NCBI GenBank assembly: GCA_016935435.1 | Contig: JAFGQZ010000073.1 | Coordinates: 62,001-126,000, forward strand | From: Bacteroidales bacterium | Lineage (GTDB): Bacteria > Bacteroidota > Bacteroidia > Bacteroidales > UBA10428 | Length of the DNA: 64,000 bases | Direction: 5' to 3' | Shown: positions 50,167-61,500 of the stretch, piece after piece | Numbering within the stretch: the first letter of the stretch is position 1 | Layout: each line of letters begins with the position of its first letter | Position numbers and translations under genes: made by a program | Notes under the pieces: generated by a model | The model's database searches: none | Told to the model about the DNA's origin: nothing | What the model saw: the letters and a program-made list of their open reading frames with translations, nothing else

Positions 50167-50267
50167 ATATTTGGTTTGACCGAAAAATTTTTAACTTTAT
50201 TAAACCGAAAAATTTTATACATTATCCGAAATCGGATTAACAAAAATAGAAAGGCTGGTTGAAATAA

Positions 50268-53200
50268 ATGAAAAACCTACCTCAAATTAACAAACCACTG
50301 CAAGAAAGCGAATGGATTGCCAGTGCAGCAGGCCTTTCAATCATTTGTGTCGATAAACAGGGGGGGCAGGCAACATTAAACAGCCAAGCTTGCAAGCTTT
50401 TTCATTCCGAAACGGAAATTATTAGTGTTGAAAAACTTGCCGAAAGATTTGTACATGCCGATGAGTTTTATGCCTTAACGGGCATTGATGCCGATAGTTT
50501 TTCGGTTCCGGAAGTGGCTTTGTTTTCCAATGCCCGGTTGTTGTTTTTTAAAGTTGAAGCACAACGGAATACTTCAGGCGAACTATTGGTTTTGTTTGTT
50601 CCCCTAGAGAAAAATATTGAAAATGAACAGGAGTTTTTCAGGCAGTTTATAAAAAACTCTAAAGATGTTTTTTCGCTATGGACAGCCGACCACCAGTTGT
50701 TATATGCAAGTGAACAATTTGAAAAGGTTTTTGAGCGCAAAATTTCTGAACTCAGCAATAACCCTTTCAGTGTAATGAAATGGGTACACCCCGATGATGC
50801 CCAGGTTCTGCTGAACAGCACCCGCGAAAACAACGACACCGATAGTGAACAGTTTGAAATAGAGTTCAGGATTGTTTTGCCCGATGGAAACCACCGATGG
50901 ATATGGTACAGGCGCAAAAAACTATTAGACAGCGCTGGAAACCCATACCGGTATTTGAGCATTATTTCAGATATCGACCAAAGAAAAAAGGCTGAAAAAC
51001 TTTTATTGTACCGAAACGAACTGGAAAGCTTGTTTTTTAAGTTGTTAGCAAGATTTATTGATTTAAACCCCGAAGATACCGATAAAAATATCGATTTAAC
51101 AATTAAAGAGTTATGCACTTTTACCGGTGCCGACGATTCGTATGTGTATATTTTCGATGAACAGCATCTTGGGGCAATACGCGAACATTATTTTTCGGCT
51201 GTACCCGATAAAAAAACAGGGGAATTACTTTATTACTATAACGTTGCAAAAAACCCATGGCATTACAACGAACTTAAAAAGCGCGCAACAGTTAAAATAA
51301 CCGATGCAACCAACCCCGATATTGATACAGATGTTAGAAGGTCTTGCACCCATGCCGGCATAGGTTCTTTTGTCGATATCGGGCTATATTACCAAAACAT
51401 GCTTATTGGCTTTTTTGGCCTTTCGTCGCATAAAGGGCCCAGGGACTGGACTGACGATGAAATTCTTATCCTGAAAATTGTTGGCGATATTTTTATTAAT
51501 GCTGTTGTAAGAAAACGCTCGCAGCTTAGTTTGCACGAAACTGAACTAACCTACCGCGAAATATTTAACTCTTCAACCGATGCTATTTTTATTCTCGATG
51601 CCGAAAACGGACAGATTATTGATGTTAACAGGGCCGTTCTCGATATGTTTGAGATAACTTATAGCCAGGCAGAACAACTTACAGCCGATAACCTAAGTGC
51701 CCTTGACAGCAATTATAATAAGCAGGCTTTTCTTGCCCGTATTAAAAGTGCCACCGAAAAACCAAAAGTATTCAACTGGCATGCCAGTACATACAGAGGA
51801 AAACTATTTTGGGCCGAAGTTACACTGAAAAAGGCCGAAATTCATGGAAAAACACGGGCAATGGCAATTGTGCGCAATATAGAAGAACGTAAAAGAACCG
51901 AGGAGCTCCTTAAAAAAAGCGAGGAAAAGTACAGAATGATAATTGAAGGGCAAAACGAACTGGTTGTAAAAGTCGATAACGAAGGGGCCTTTTTATTCGT
52001 AAGCCCGTCGTATTGCAGGCTTTTTGATAAAACCGAAGATGAATTGCTTGGGCAGAAGTTTCAGCCCCTTGTTCACGAAGATGATTTGGAATCGACCCTG
52101 TTGGCTATGGAAAACCTGTACAAAGCGCCTTATTCTTGTTATCTTGAGCAACGCGCCAAAACAAAAAAGGGCTGGAGGTGGCTTGCCTGGAGCGATACAG
52201 CAGTTCTCGACGAAAACAACAATGTGAAAGAAATATTGGGTGTAGGCCGCGACATTACCTATCAGAAAATGGTGGAAAGTGCCCTCAGGGAAAGCGAAGA
52301 ACAGTTCCGCTCTATTGTGCAAAACCTTTCCGATGTGGTTTTTCTTCTCGACCATAAATCGGTAATTAAATATGTAACCCCTTCGTGCAGCGAGTACCTG
52401 GGCATGCAGATTGAAGAACTCCTGGGCAGGAACATAATCGATCTGGTTCACAACGATGACCGGTGGCTGGCCGAATCAAACATGAACCAGCACCTGAATG
52501 GTACCGATTTTGTTTCGCCTTATGAATTACGCTTCCGACATGTATCATCGTCGTGGAAAATATTTGAAGCTAAATCGCAAAGTATGCTCAGCCACCCTGC
52601 TGTGAAAAGCATAATTTTTACCATTAGCGATATTACCGACCGAAAACTAATGGAAAAACACGTTCTCGAAGCCATTATCAAAACCGAAGAAAAAGAACGC
52701 GAACGATTTGCCAAAGATTTGCACGACGACTTGGGGCCTTTGCTCTCCAGCATTAAAATGTATATCGGTATGCTCTCGAAAGCCAATGATAAAGACAAAT
52801 TGCAGTTTATTGTTAAAAACCTCGGCGAAATTGTAAAAGAAGCCATTTCTACCACCAAAGAAGTTTCGAACGATTTAAACCCGCATGTGCTTAACAACTA
52901 TGGGTTGGTTTCGGCAATCGAACTGTTTATCGAAAAAGTATCGACCGAAATAGAAATAGAGTTTGACCACAACATTGAGAATACAAGGTTTGCCCCGGCC
53001 ATCGAGCTTTCGCTTTACCGTATTTCCAAAGAGCTTATAAACAATACCATAAAACATGCCGGGGCAACACACATTGCTTTATCGGTTTTCGAGAAAAACG
53101 GAAGGCTTGAACTGGTTTATTCCGATAATGGTAAAGGCATTGATGAAAGTGCATTAAAATCGTACAACACCCAGGGCATGGGCCTGTCGAATATTATCAG

Positions 53201-53294
53201 CCGTGCAAAATCGTTAAATGCCGTGTATAATTTTCATATTGCCCCCGGAAAAGGATTTGCTTTCGATATTGTAATTCCGCTAATGCAGGATTAA
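50268..53294 (+). CDS. Multi-PAS/GAF sensor histidine kinase, HisKA_3 (NarL-type)
   Basis: Several PAS/PAC segments (FRIVLPDGNHRWIWYRRKKLLDSAGNPYRYLSIISDIDQRKKAE), GAF-like middle, RERFAKDLHDDLGPLLSSIKMYI H-box, NNTIKHAGATHI. Confidence 0.92.
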   Translation: MKNLPQINKPLQESEWIASAAGLSIICVDKQGGQATLNSQACKLFHSETEIISVEKLAERFVHADEFYALTGIDADSFSVPEVALFSNARLLFFKVEAQRNTSGELLVLFVPLEKNIENEQEFFRQFIKNSKDVFSLWTADHQLLYASEQFEKVFERKISELSNNPFSVMKWVHPDDAQVLLNSTRENNDTDSEQFEIEFRIVLPDGNHRWIWYRRKKLLDSAGNPYRYLSIISDIDQRKKAEKLLLYRNELESLFFKLLARFIDLNPEDTDKNIDLTIKELCTFTGADDSYVYIFDEQHLGAIREHYFSAVPDKKTGELLYYYNVAKNPWHYNELKKRATVKITDATNPDIDTDVRRSCTHAGIGSFVDIGLYYQNMLIGFFGLSSHKGPRDWTDDEILILKIVGDIFINAVVRKRSQLSLHETELTYREIFNSSTDAIFILDAENGQIIDVNRAVLDMFEITYSQAEQLTADNLSALDSNYNKQAFLARIKSATEKPKVFNWHASTYRGKLFWAEVTLKKAEIHGKTRAMAIVRNIEERKRTEELLKKSEEKYRMIIEGQNELVVKVDNEGAFLFVSPSYCRLFDKTEDELLGQKFQPLVHEDDLESTLLAMENLYKAPYSCYLEQRAKTKKGWRWLAWSDTAVLDENNNVKEILGVGRDITYQKMVESALRESEEQFRSIVQNLSDVVFLLDHKSVIKYVTPSCSEYLGMQIEELLGRNIIDLVHNDDRWLAESNMNQHLNGTDFVSPYELRFRHVSSSWKIFEAKSQSMLSHPAVKSIIFTISDITDRKLMEKHVLEAIIKTEEKERERFAKDLHDDLGPLLSSIKMYIGMLSKANDKDKLQFIVKNLGEIVKEAISTTKEVSNDLNPHVLNNYGLVSAIELFIEKVSTEIEIEFDHNIENTRFAPAIELSLYRISKELINNTIKHAGATHIALSVFEKNGRLELVYSDNGKGIDESALKSYNTQGMGLSNIISRAKSLNAVYNFHIAPGKGFAFDIVIPLMQD

Positions 53295-53403
53295 TTTTAT
53301 TGTTTTAACCATTTTTATAACCCGAATCTAACAGTCTGAAATATAAATTAATATTTTTGCAGGTATAAGTACAGATTTCCATACCAGAAAAATTCAACCC
53401 TCA

Positions 53404-54048
53404 ATGAAAACCCAGGCCGGAAATAAAATAAAAATTGCCCTCGTTGACGATCACCAGTTGTTTCGAAGCGGCATAAATTTTATTATAAACGATACCAGCG
53501 ATATTGAATTGGCTTTTGAAGCCTCAAACGGCCAGGAGTTTTTGGAAAACCTCGAATATTTTCAACCCGATGTAGTACTTATGGACATAAACATGCCCAT
53601 TGTCGATGGCGTTGAAGCTACACGCAGGGCACTTGAGAAATACCCCAATCTGAAAGTATTGGTGCTTTCGATGTTTGGCGAAGTCGATTACTATAACACC
53701 ATGATCGATTTGGGGGTTAAGGGTTTCATACTGAAAGATATCGATAATGAAGAACTCATCGATGCCATTCGTAAAGTAAACAACGGCGGGAGTTATTTTT
53801 CGCAGGAACTGTTGCTGCAGCTTATAAAAACAAAACCGGGCACCGATCAGGTCGATCTTACCCGCCGCGAGAAGGAAGTGCTTGAACTTATCTGCCTGGG
53901 AATGTCGAACCAGGAAATTTCCGATAAATTGTTTATAAGCCAGCGCACAGTTGAAAGGCACCGTTCCAGCCTGCTATTTAAAACCGAATCGAAAAATTCG
54001 GTAAGCCTGGTTGTTTTTGCCATTAAAAACGGGTTGGTAAAAATCTGA
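53404..54048 (+). CDS. NarL/FixJ-family response regulator
   Basis: Receiver (IALVDDHQLFRSGI, DVVLMDINMPIVDGVEATR, FILKD) and LuxR HTH (LTRREKEVLELICLGMSNQEISDKLFISQRTVERHRSSL). Confidence 0.95.
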   Translation: MKTQAGNKIKIALVDDHQLFRSGINFIINDTSDIELAFEASNGQEFLENLEYFQPDVVLMDINMPIVDGVEATRRALEKYPNLKVLVLSMFGEVDYYNTMIDLGVKGFILKDIDNEELIDAIRKVNNGGSYFSQELLLQLIKTKPGTDQVDLTRREKEVLELICLGMSNQEISDKLFISQRTVERHRSSLLFKTESKNSVSLVVFAIKNGLVKI

Positions 54049-54072
54049 TTTTTTACATTCACTCTGTTTCTT

Positions 54073-55245
54073 TTATTTTTTTTCCCTTCTTAAAGCTGCT
54101 TCCAGAAAATAGTAGTCGGCGTAGATAATTGGCACGTCAATTTCGTCGTTTTTAGGCATGTGGCCGGTGCTGTGTTTTAGAATAAAATAGTTGTTTGTGC
54201 CCTGTACGGCAAGGTATTCAGCGGAACTGAGGGAGAGAAATACTTTTTCGGCAAACTTTAAAAAGCTTTCTTTTTCATTTTCGATATAGCCAGAAAGTTC
54301 AAACAAGGCCGAACATATTACAGCGGCAGCCGATGCATCGCGTGGCGCATTTGGTATTGACGGGTCGTCAAAATCCCAGTACGGTACCCCGTCAACCGGC
54401 AGGCGCTGATGGTTAATTATGTACCGGGCAATATTTGTGGCCATTTCCAGAAAACTCTCATCGCCGGTTTCGCGAAAAGCCATTGTAAAGCCGTACAAGC
54501 CCCATGCCTGCCCGCGTGCCCATGCCGACTCATGATGGAGCCCCTGGTGGGTATGTTTTTGTAATACATTACCGGTTGCCGTATCGTACCCGATTACATG
54601 GTAACTGCTAAAATCGGCCCTGAAATGGTTTTTTAATGTTGTAAGGGCATGGTTATATGCAATGCGGTAATAGGTAGAATCGCCAGTCTCCCGTGTGGCC
54701 CAGAACAACAGTTCGAGGTTCATCATATTGTCGATAATTACCGGAAACTGCCATTTATCGGCATTGTGGTCCCACGAACGAAGGCAACCTACCTTTGGGT
54801 TATACCTTGTTATGAGTGTTTTTGCGCTTTGCAGCAGTATTTCTTTATATTCTTTGTTGTTCGTTAAACGATACCCATTTCCAAAACTGCAATACATTTT
54901 AAAGCCCATATCGTGGGTTTTTCCATTAAATTGTTCCCGGACAATGTAACGGGTATGTTTTTCGGCCTGTACCCTCCAGTAAGGGTCGTTCGAATACTCA
55001 TACTGGTACCACAGGCATCCGGGAAAGAAACCGCTTGTCCAGTCGTTGGGGCGCACCAGCCTTATGCTGCCATCGTGGTTGGTGCAACGGGGGCTCAGGT
55101 TTGTGTCGCCCAGAAAAGCTACCATACCTTTAAGCTGTTGCTCACTTAAGGCAAATATATCGGATGTGGTTTTGTCCTGGGCAGAAGCCCATCTGGCAAA
55201 GCTTATTGTTGCCAGTAGTACTAAATGAAATATTTTTTTTACCAT
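54073..55245 (-). CDS. Glycoside hydrolase family 88 (unsaturated glucuronyl hydrolase-like)
   Basis: RPNDWTSGFFPGCLWYQYEYSNDPYW, MMNLELLFWATRETGDSTYYRIAYNHALTTLKNHFR, HESAWARGQAWGLYGFTMAFRETGD. Confidence 0.92.
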   Translation of the reverse strand: MVKKIFHLVLLATISFARWASAQDKTTSDIFALSEQQLKGMVAFLGDTNLSPRCTNHDGSIRLVRPNDWTSGFFPGCLWYQYEYSNDPYWRVQAEKHTRYIVREQFNGKTHDMGFKMYCSFGNGYRLTNNKEYKEILLQSAKTLITRYNPKVGCLRSWDHNADKWQFPVIIDNMMNLELLFWATRETGDSTYYRIAYNHALTTLKNHFRADFSSYHVIGYDTATGNVLQKHTHQGLHHESAWARGQAWGLYGFTMAFRETGDESFLEMATNIARYIINHQRLPVDGVPYWDFDDPSIPNAPRDASAAAVICSALFELSGYIENEKESFLKFAEKVFLSLSSAEYLAVQGTNNYFILKHSTGHMPKNDEIDVPIIYADYYFLEAALRREKK

Positions 55246-55378
55246 ATTGGTTGACTTTAATCTGTTTAATTAGCTTCGTGTTCATTCCGATATTCGCCGC
55301 AACAGTTCCTGCTTTAGCACTGGTTATTGGCAAAATCGGGGAATAGGGCAGGTAAATTTTATGTTTTTAAAGCTGAAT

Positions 55379-57814
55379 TTAGTGCTGAAAATCGATAATA
55401 GCTGCCGGAATGCCTTCCGATTTTACACTTACTGTAGAAAAGCCAGGCTCAAGAATTACTTTTATAAAAGCACGGCCACTATACAGTTGTACTTTCCTCG
55501 ATCCGTCGGAAGTGCCCAGGTTATCGATAAGCCGGGCATTACCTGCTGTTTCGAACTCTGCCAGGTTGTTTGCCTCGGGACAAAAAACCCCATGGCTGTC
55601 GTAAATTTTTGCACATACGGTTATTGTATCGCCATTGCGTTCGTATTCTTCAAGTTTAAGCATGGAAGGGTTGCCCCATTTTTCGGTTTGATAGAAAAAT
55701 TTTATTTCGTCTTCAACAATGGTTTTGCCCGATTTAGCCAGTACTTTCAAATGGTTTTCGCCAGTGTTGAAAATTACTTCCCAACGAAGGCCCGCTGCCG
55801 GATAATCCTGGCTGTTGCGGGTTTTAATGCCCATACTACGGCCATTGAGGAATAATTCAGCCTGGTTGCAGTTTGAGAAAACCTTAACAGTTTTGGTTTC
55901 GCCTTCGTCGCCCCACCGTGTTTCCCAGCTGTGCCCGTAAATATGTGCCATGGGTTTTTTCGTCCAGTACGATTGGAAGATATAAAAGGACTCCTTTGGG
56001 CGTAAATCGCGTTGTACAACCCCTTTTTGGTTAACGTATGGTACGGGGTTTTCGGGCCTCAGGGGGGTTGAGAAATCTTTAAAAGGCCAGTAAGCCGTGC
56101 CGGTTAGCCAGTGCATGGTTTCCTGTTCTTTCAGGTGCCAGTCGATTAAATTGCAGGCATAAGTTTCCGACCAGTCGCCATTTTTTGAAAACCGCGGTTC
56201 GCCGCCGCTCATCAGAAAATCGCCTGCACGTTCGTCGGCACCGTCGGTTTTTATTGCCGATAAAATTTTTTCAGGTTCTTCGGAATGCCTCCCTGCGTGC
56301 TGGTCGGCGCCCCACTCAACATGCAGGAAGTGGTTCACATCCATGGCTTCCTTATAACTTATATCTTTGTATTGGGTATATACACCACGGTACCACCCTG
56401 CCCAAATCGATGGGGAATACACATCAATAATATCTTTGCAAAAATCGCAGCGCCTAATGCTTGTTTTGCGCACAGGGTCGAGCTTATGGGCGAGTTCGTT
56501 CAGTTCTGACATAAATGCCCTTATTTTCTCTTTGTCGAATTCGGGGAAATCGCCCGGCCAGTCGTTTTCGTTGCCCAGCCCCCATAATATTATTGAAACA
56601 TGGTTGTAGTGCTGGTTTATCATATTTGTGAGCATGCGCCTGGCTTGCTGCTTGTAGGTTTCGTTGCCCAAACCGCCACGGCACCAGGGAATTTCTTCCC
56701 ATACAAAAATGCCCAGCGAGTCGCATAGTTCCAAAACCCTGCGCGATTGCTGGTAATGTCCCAACCGGATAAAATTTACGCCCATTTCTTTAATCATTAC
56801 CATTTCCTGCAGAATCAGGCCATCGGTCATTGCGGCGGCCAGCCCTGCATGATCTTCGTGCCGGTGTGTGCCCTTTAGCAGCAAACGTTCGCCGTTTACA
56901 TAAAGGGGGCCTTTTTCTTTAAATTCTACCTCGCAGAAACCCACCGGAAAATTTTCCTGATATATTAACGTATCGGCAAAAACCTTTACATTCATACGGT
57001 ACAGGTATGCATTGTCGGGGTGCCAAAGCTTTGGGGCTTTTAAGCCAAACCTGGCAATTTCCAGGTTACCTGTCCATGCCTGCAAGGTATTATTAGCATT
57101 TGCAACCACCTTGCCAGAAGCATCGGCCAGGGAAACTTCGATGCGGAGCTTTTCCGGTGAACCGTGATTGTTTTCGAGCAACGATGTAAGGGAAATATCA
57201 ATATTATTCTTTTTATCGAACCCGTAGTTTACTTTAATATCTTTTAATGAAATACAAGGAAGATATAGCAGGTTTACATGCCTGTAAAGGCCGCCATAGA
57301 GGTTAAAATCGCTTAGGTCGGAAGGGATCATTTCCACATCGCGGGAGTTGTCGCACCTTATGGCTATGGGTACAGGGCCTTTGTTTTCAGGGCTCTCTTT
57401 TTTATAGCGGGCAATTGCACCGGTTATATCGAAAGCAAATTCATCGTAACCGCCAACATGCCTGCCGACCAATTCTGAGCCGATGTACACTTCGGTTTTT
57501 TGTCCGGCGCCTTCGAAATGCAGCAGTGTACGGCCGTTTATATATGGGTTTGCCACAATAATTTTGGTACGGTACCAGCCGGGCCCCTGGTAATAGGCAA
57601 CATCGGGGTCAACGGCATCGGAAGCGTTAAAACAGTGTGGTAAAGCAACTTTTTTCCACACCGGCAGGGGGCTTAGCGATGCCGGGCGGAAAGCCTCCCA
57701 GGTCGATCCAATATCACCTTTTACAAATTCCCAATTGGTTGTGAGCCTTTGTTTCTGCTGCGCGTTTAATGTAAAAGCCAGAAATCCGGCCAGGCCAATA
57801 AATGCTTTTCTCAT
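55379..57814 (-). CDS. Glycoside hydrolase family 2 (beta-galactosidase/beta-glucuronidase-like)
   Basis: FIRLGHYQQSRRVLELCDSLGIFVWEEIPWCRG, HYNHVSIILWGLGNENDW acid/base region, HVEWGADQHAGRHSE. Confidence 0.93.
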   Translation of the reverse strand: MRKAFIGLAGFLAFTLNAQQKQRLTTNWEFVKGDIGSTWEAFRPASLSPLPVWKKVALPHCFNASDAVDPDVAYYQGPGWYRTKIIVANPYINGRTLLHFEGAGQKTEVYIGSELVGRHVGGYDEFAFDITGAIARYKKESPENKGPVPIAIRCDNSRDVEMIPSDLSDFNLYGGLYRHVNLLYLPCISLKDIKVNYGFDKKNNIDISLTSLLENNHGSPEKLRIEVSLADASGKVVANANNTLQAWTGNLEIARFGLKAPKLWHPDNAYLYRMNVKVFADTLIYQENFPVGFCEVEFKEKGPLYVNGERLLLKGTHRHEDHAGLAAAMTDGLILQEMVMIKEMGVNFIRLGHYQQSRRVLELCDSLGIFVWEEIPWCRGGLGNETYKQQARRMLTNMINQHYNHVSIILWGLGNENDWPGDFPEFDKEKIRAFMSELNELAHKLDPVRKTSIRRCDFCKDIIDVYSPSIWAGWYRGVYTQYKDISYKEAMDVNHFLHVEWGADQHAGRHSEEPEKILSAIKTDGADERAGDFLMSGGEPRFSKNGDWSETYACNLIDWHLKEQETMHWLTGTAYWPFKDFSTPLRPENPVPYVNQKGVVQRDLRPKESFYIFQSYWTKKPMAHIYGHSWETRWGDEGETKTVKVFSNCNQAELFLNGRSMGIKTRNSQDYPAAGLRWEVIFNTGENHLKVLAKSGKTIVEDEIKFFYQTEKWGNPSMLKLEEYERNGDTITVCAKIYDSHGVFCPEANNLAEFETAGNARLIDNLGTSDGSRKVQLYSGRAFIKVILEPGFSTVSVKSEGIPAAIIDFQH

Positions 57815-58012
57815 AATCTTATATTGTTTAGGCGGTTTTCTGTCCATTTTTCCTCGAGCCTTGTACCGAAAACCTTATATATTAATGTTTTAGTAGAATT
57901 GCCCCCCATAGCTGATGTTTTGTAAAGGGAGCCCCTTTCATGCAAAAAAGAACAACAAAAATTTAAATACCAATACATGAAAGAAGCCCCTTTGCTAACC
58001 ACTAATAACCCC

Positions 58013-58033
58013 TTTCATAGATATACTATGAAA
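58013..58033. repeat. Short perfect inverted repeat (tttcatag-atata-ctatgaaa)
   Basis: 8-bp arms with 5-nt loop in a 700-bp low-coding region, upstream of the GH2 gene and of the 58214 ORF. Confidence 0.6.
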
Positions 58034-58213
58034 AAAAGAACCAAAAACTCCTTTTCAGGCCAGGTGCTGTAACTGCCATTTTGGCGATACAGAATTTGCA
58101 GCCTGAACGACAAAATTAGGCAGCCTTTGCCAATATAAATGTTGTGCAGATGCCAAAAACTATAAAAAATGTTGCATGTTCAAAAGAAATAAGTTTGGGC
58201 ACTTTTAATTGAA

Positions 58214-58504
58214 TTGAATGCAAATGGAGAAATGTATTATAAAAATTCAAATCAATTTAAAGGAATCTTGATTTGGCTTTTTCAAGATGAGCCACAACTT
58301 AAATTTGATGTTCAAAATACCGGTTTTAAATATAAATCACTCATAAATATTACAAAGAAATACCACTCTTATGCCTGTAGGGGCGATAAATGCATTGATT
58401 ATTCAAAAGATAAGTGTGTCAACTTTAAAAGTTTTCGCCCCGAAAATACCACTCTGACAAGCAAATTTGCAAAACACTGCAAGCAAGGCTATGCCAGTTT
58501 GTAA
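58214..58504 (+). pseudogene. Possible C-terminal gene remnant (hypothetical, 96 aa)
   Basis: Translated segment MYYKNSNQFKGILIWLF...INITKKYHSYACRGDKCIDYSKDK with no signal peptide or clear start; recalls the end of larger Bacteroidota proteins, unverified. Confidence 0.3.
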
Positions 58505-58559
58505 AAGAACCTTTTCGATTTTTTTTTATTAACTTTAGTGTAACCTAAAATTAGAAATA

Positions 58560-61500
58560 ATGCAAACACTCATTATTGTAATTCTTTTTTTAGTTACCTC
58601 AAACGCATTTTTCATCGTCTTATTCTTAAAAAAAAAATATTTGTCCGGCTCAGGCAAAAAAGCAACGGAAAATACAAATAAAATAAAATTGGTACAGGAA
58701 GGGCCTGAGGCACAAAATATCCGGCTGAAACTTGAACAATTGGTTGAAGAAAAATCGAAAAACCTTGAAGAAGCCAACCGCGAGCTTCAAACACTGAATG
58801 AAGAATTAGATGCATCAAATGAAGAATATCAAGCCATTAATGAAGAGTTAAATGCCATAAATAATGAATTGGAGCGCAGCAACAAGGCTTTATTAAAAGA
58901 AATAGAAGAACACAAGAAAACTCAAGCAGAAAAAGATATAACAGAAGAAAAACTAAAACAATTTATCTCACAGTCAAGCGAAGCAATAATTATTATTAAC
59001 GAAAAAGCTGTTGTTGAAGACTGGAACGAAACAATGGCACAAATCACCGGAATTACAAAGAATGTTGCATTGGGAAAATTTGTGTGGGATGTTACTTATA
59101 TGATGGCTCCTGATTTGGAAAAGGCTGAATTCTATCGGGAAAGCTTTAAGAAAAATACCATGCTTTTTTTTGAGAAAATAAAGCATGGAAACATAAAAGA
59201 ACAGGTTTTAGAAGCCCGGATTAAGCATCACGATTCGTCTCTCAGATATATCCGCACTACACTTTTTCCAATTGTTTCAGAAAGTGGCACCTATGGAGGT
59301 GTTATCATTTCTGATATTACCCAAAAGAAAGAAAGTGAAGCCCAATTAGAGAAATACCGAATTGAACTGGAAAAACTTTTAAAACAAAGAACCGAACACC
59401 TTGAACAATTATCTGTGCGTTTTAATGAAGTTTATGCCAATTCTTCCGATGCTATTACATTTATGGACATTTTCGATGAAGGGCGTTCTATAAAAGTATT
59501 CGATATGAACCCCGTTTCTAAAAGCCTTTTTAAAATATCCGATGAACAACTTGTCAAGGGTGTTTATATTGATGAATTATTACCGCAAGTAAAAATCGAA
59601 TCTTTTAAACAGCATTTTTTGCCCCGGTTGATTAATGGGGAACCGGTAACATTTACCGATGACAGGGATACCGGAAATGGACATTGGAACTCAACGATTT
59701 ACCCTGTTAAGGACGAAACCGGTAAAGTATCGCGTATTGCTGCATTTTCGAGAAATGTTACTGCCGAGCATGAGCGTGAAAAAACATCGGCTATTCTTAA
59801 TTCGGCCATAGGGAGTTGGCCATACGAATTTTGGGTAAGCAATAAAGATGGTGTTTGTATTTTACAGAATAATGCTTCTCAAAAAATCTGGGGTAATCTA
59901 ATCGGGAAAAAGTTGACGGATTTGGATATACCTGATGCTATAAAACAAAAGTCTGTTGCTAATGAATCAAAAGCCTTAAGTGGCACAGCCGTGAGCTATG
60001 AATTAATATTTAAAACTTCAGAAAGGCCACGATATGTATTGGTTAATCTAAATCCTATAATTACAAAAGACAAGATTACAGGTTTTCTAGGCATACATGT
60101 TGATATAACTCAGCAAAAATTAGCCGAATTAGCGTTACAGGAAAGTGAAAAACGCCTGAACCAACTTCTTTCAGCAGTAACCAATTATAAGTTCACAGTT
60201 GAGTTTGCAAATGGGAAAGCCATTAGTACTATACATAGTCAAGGTTGTCTGGCTGTAACTGGTTATAGCCCTGATGATTTTCAAAATAATCCTTATCTGT
60301 GGTTTGAAATGGTTCATGATGATGATAAACAGTATTTAATAGAATGGATAGAAAATATCCAAAAAGGTATCGAAGTTGAGCCTGTTGAGCACCGCATTAT
60401 TCGGAAAAACAATGAAATTGTTTGGGTAAGTAATACAATTGTATTAAGAAAAGATAGTGAGGGCAAACTTTTAGGTTTCGACGGATTAATTTCAGATATT
60501 ACAAAGCGAAAAAATGCCGAACTGGCATTGAGAGAAAGTGAGAAACGCTTTTTTGATGCACTCGATTTACAACCACTTCCTATAGGAATTATTATCGACG
60601 GCAAACCTTTTTTTTACAATAAAAACTTTACCGAAAGGTTTGGTTATACCATAGAAGATGTCGCAACCGTTGAAGCTTGGATTGAAAAACTGATAATAGA
60701 TAAAGAAAGTCGAGAAAAGATATTGGACGATATAAAAATAGCTATAGATAAAAATAACAATTACGATATTACAAGATATAGCAGAGATTATAAAATACGG
60801 TGTAAAAACGGATCTGAAAAATGGATAGAAATTTCAGACAGAAGAATTGGAAATATGCTGGTTACCGTTTTTAACGACATCACAGAACGAAAAGAATCGG
60901 AAGAAAAAATCAGGCATAGTGAAGAACAATATCGGCTTTTGGCTGAAAATATCGATGACGTTATTTGGAAATTTAACATTAAAACCTTAAGATATACATA
61001 TTTTAGCCCATCTGTTATCAAGTTAACCGGCTATTCTGTAGAAGAAGCTCTGGGTTTAACACTTGAGGAAATCCTTATGCCCGACTCTTATAACGATATT
61101 TCAATTGCCTTACCTGAGTGGATAAATCAGTATAAAAACACGCATCAAACTGCCAACAGGTCCTTCGCATACCAGATTCGGCATAAAAATGGATACGCTG
61201 TTTGGGTAGAAATAAATGCGGCGTTAATTTTAGACAACTCAGGAAAAATACAGGAAATTGTTGCTACATCGCGCAATATCGATGAACGAATAGCTGCCGA
61301 AAAGGCAATAAGGGAAAGCGAGGAACGGTTTAGGGCTATAGCACAGCTCTCTAATAATTTGGTTTACGAATACTACCTCGAAAACAACTTAATTCTCTGG
61401 GATGGGGCAATAAAAGAGGTTACCGGGTTTGAGCCTGAAGAATACAAGAATACTGATTTTAACGATTGGGTAAACCTTATTCACCCGGAAGACAAAGAAA

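Noticed and set aside
54073-57814. Complete polysaccharide utilisation locus around GH88/GH2
   Set aside because: No SusC/SusD-like genes or sulfatases/lyases adjacent; only two enzymes on one strand.
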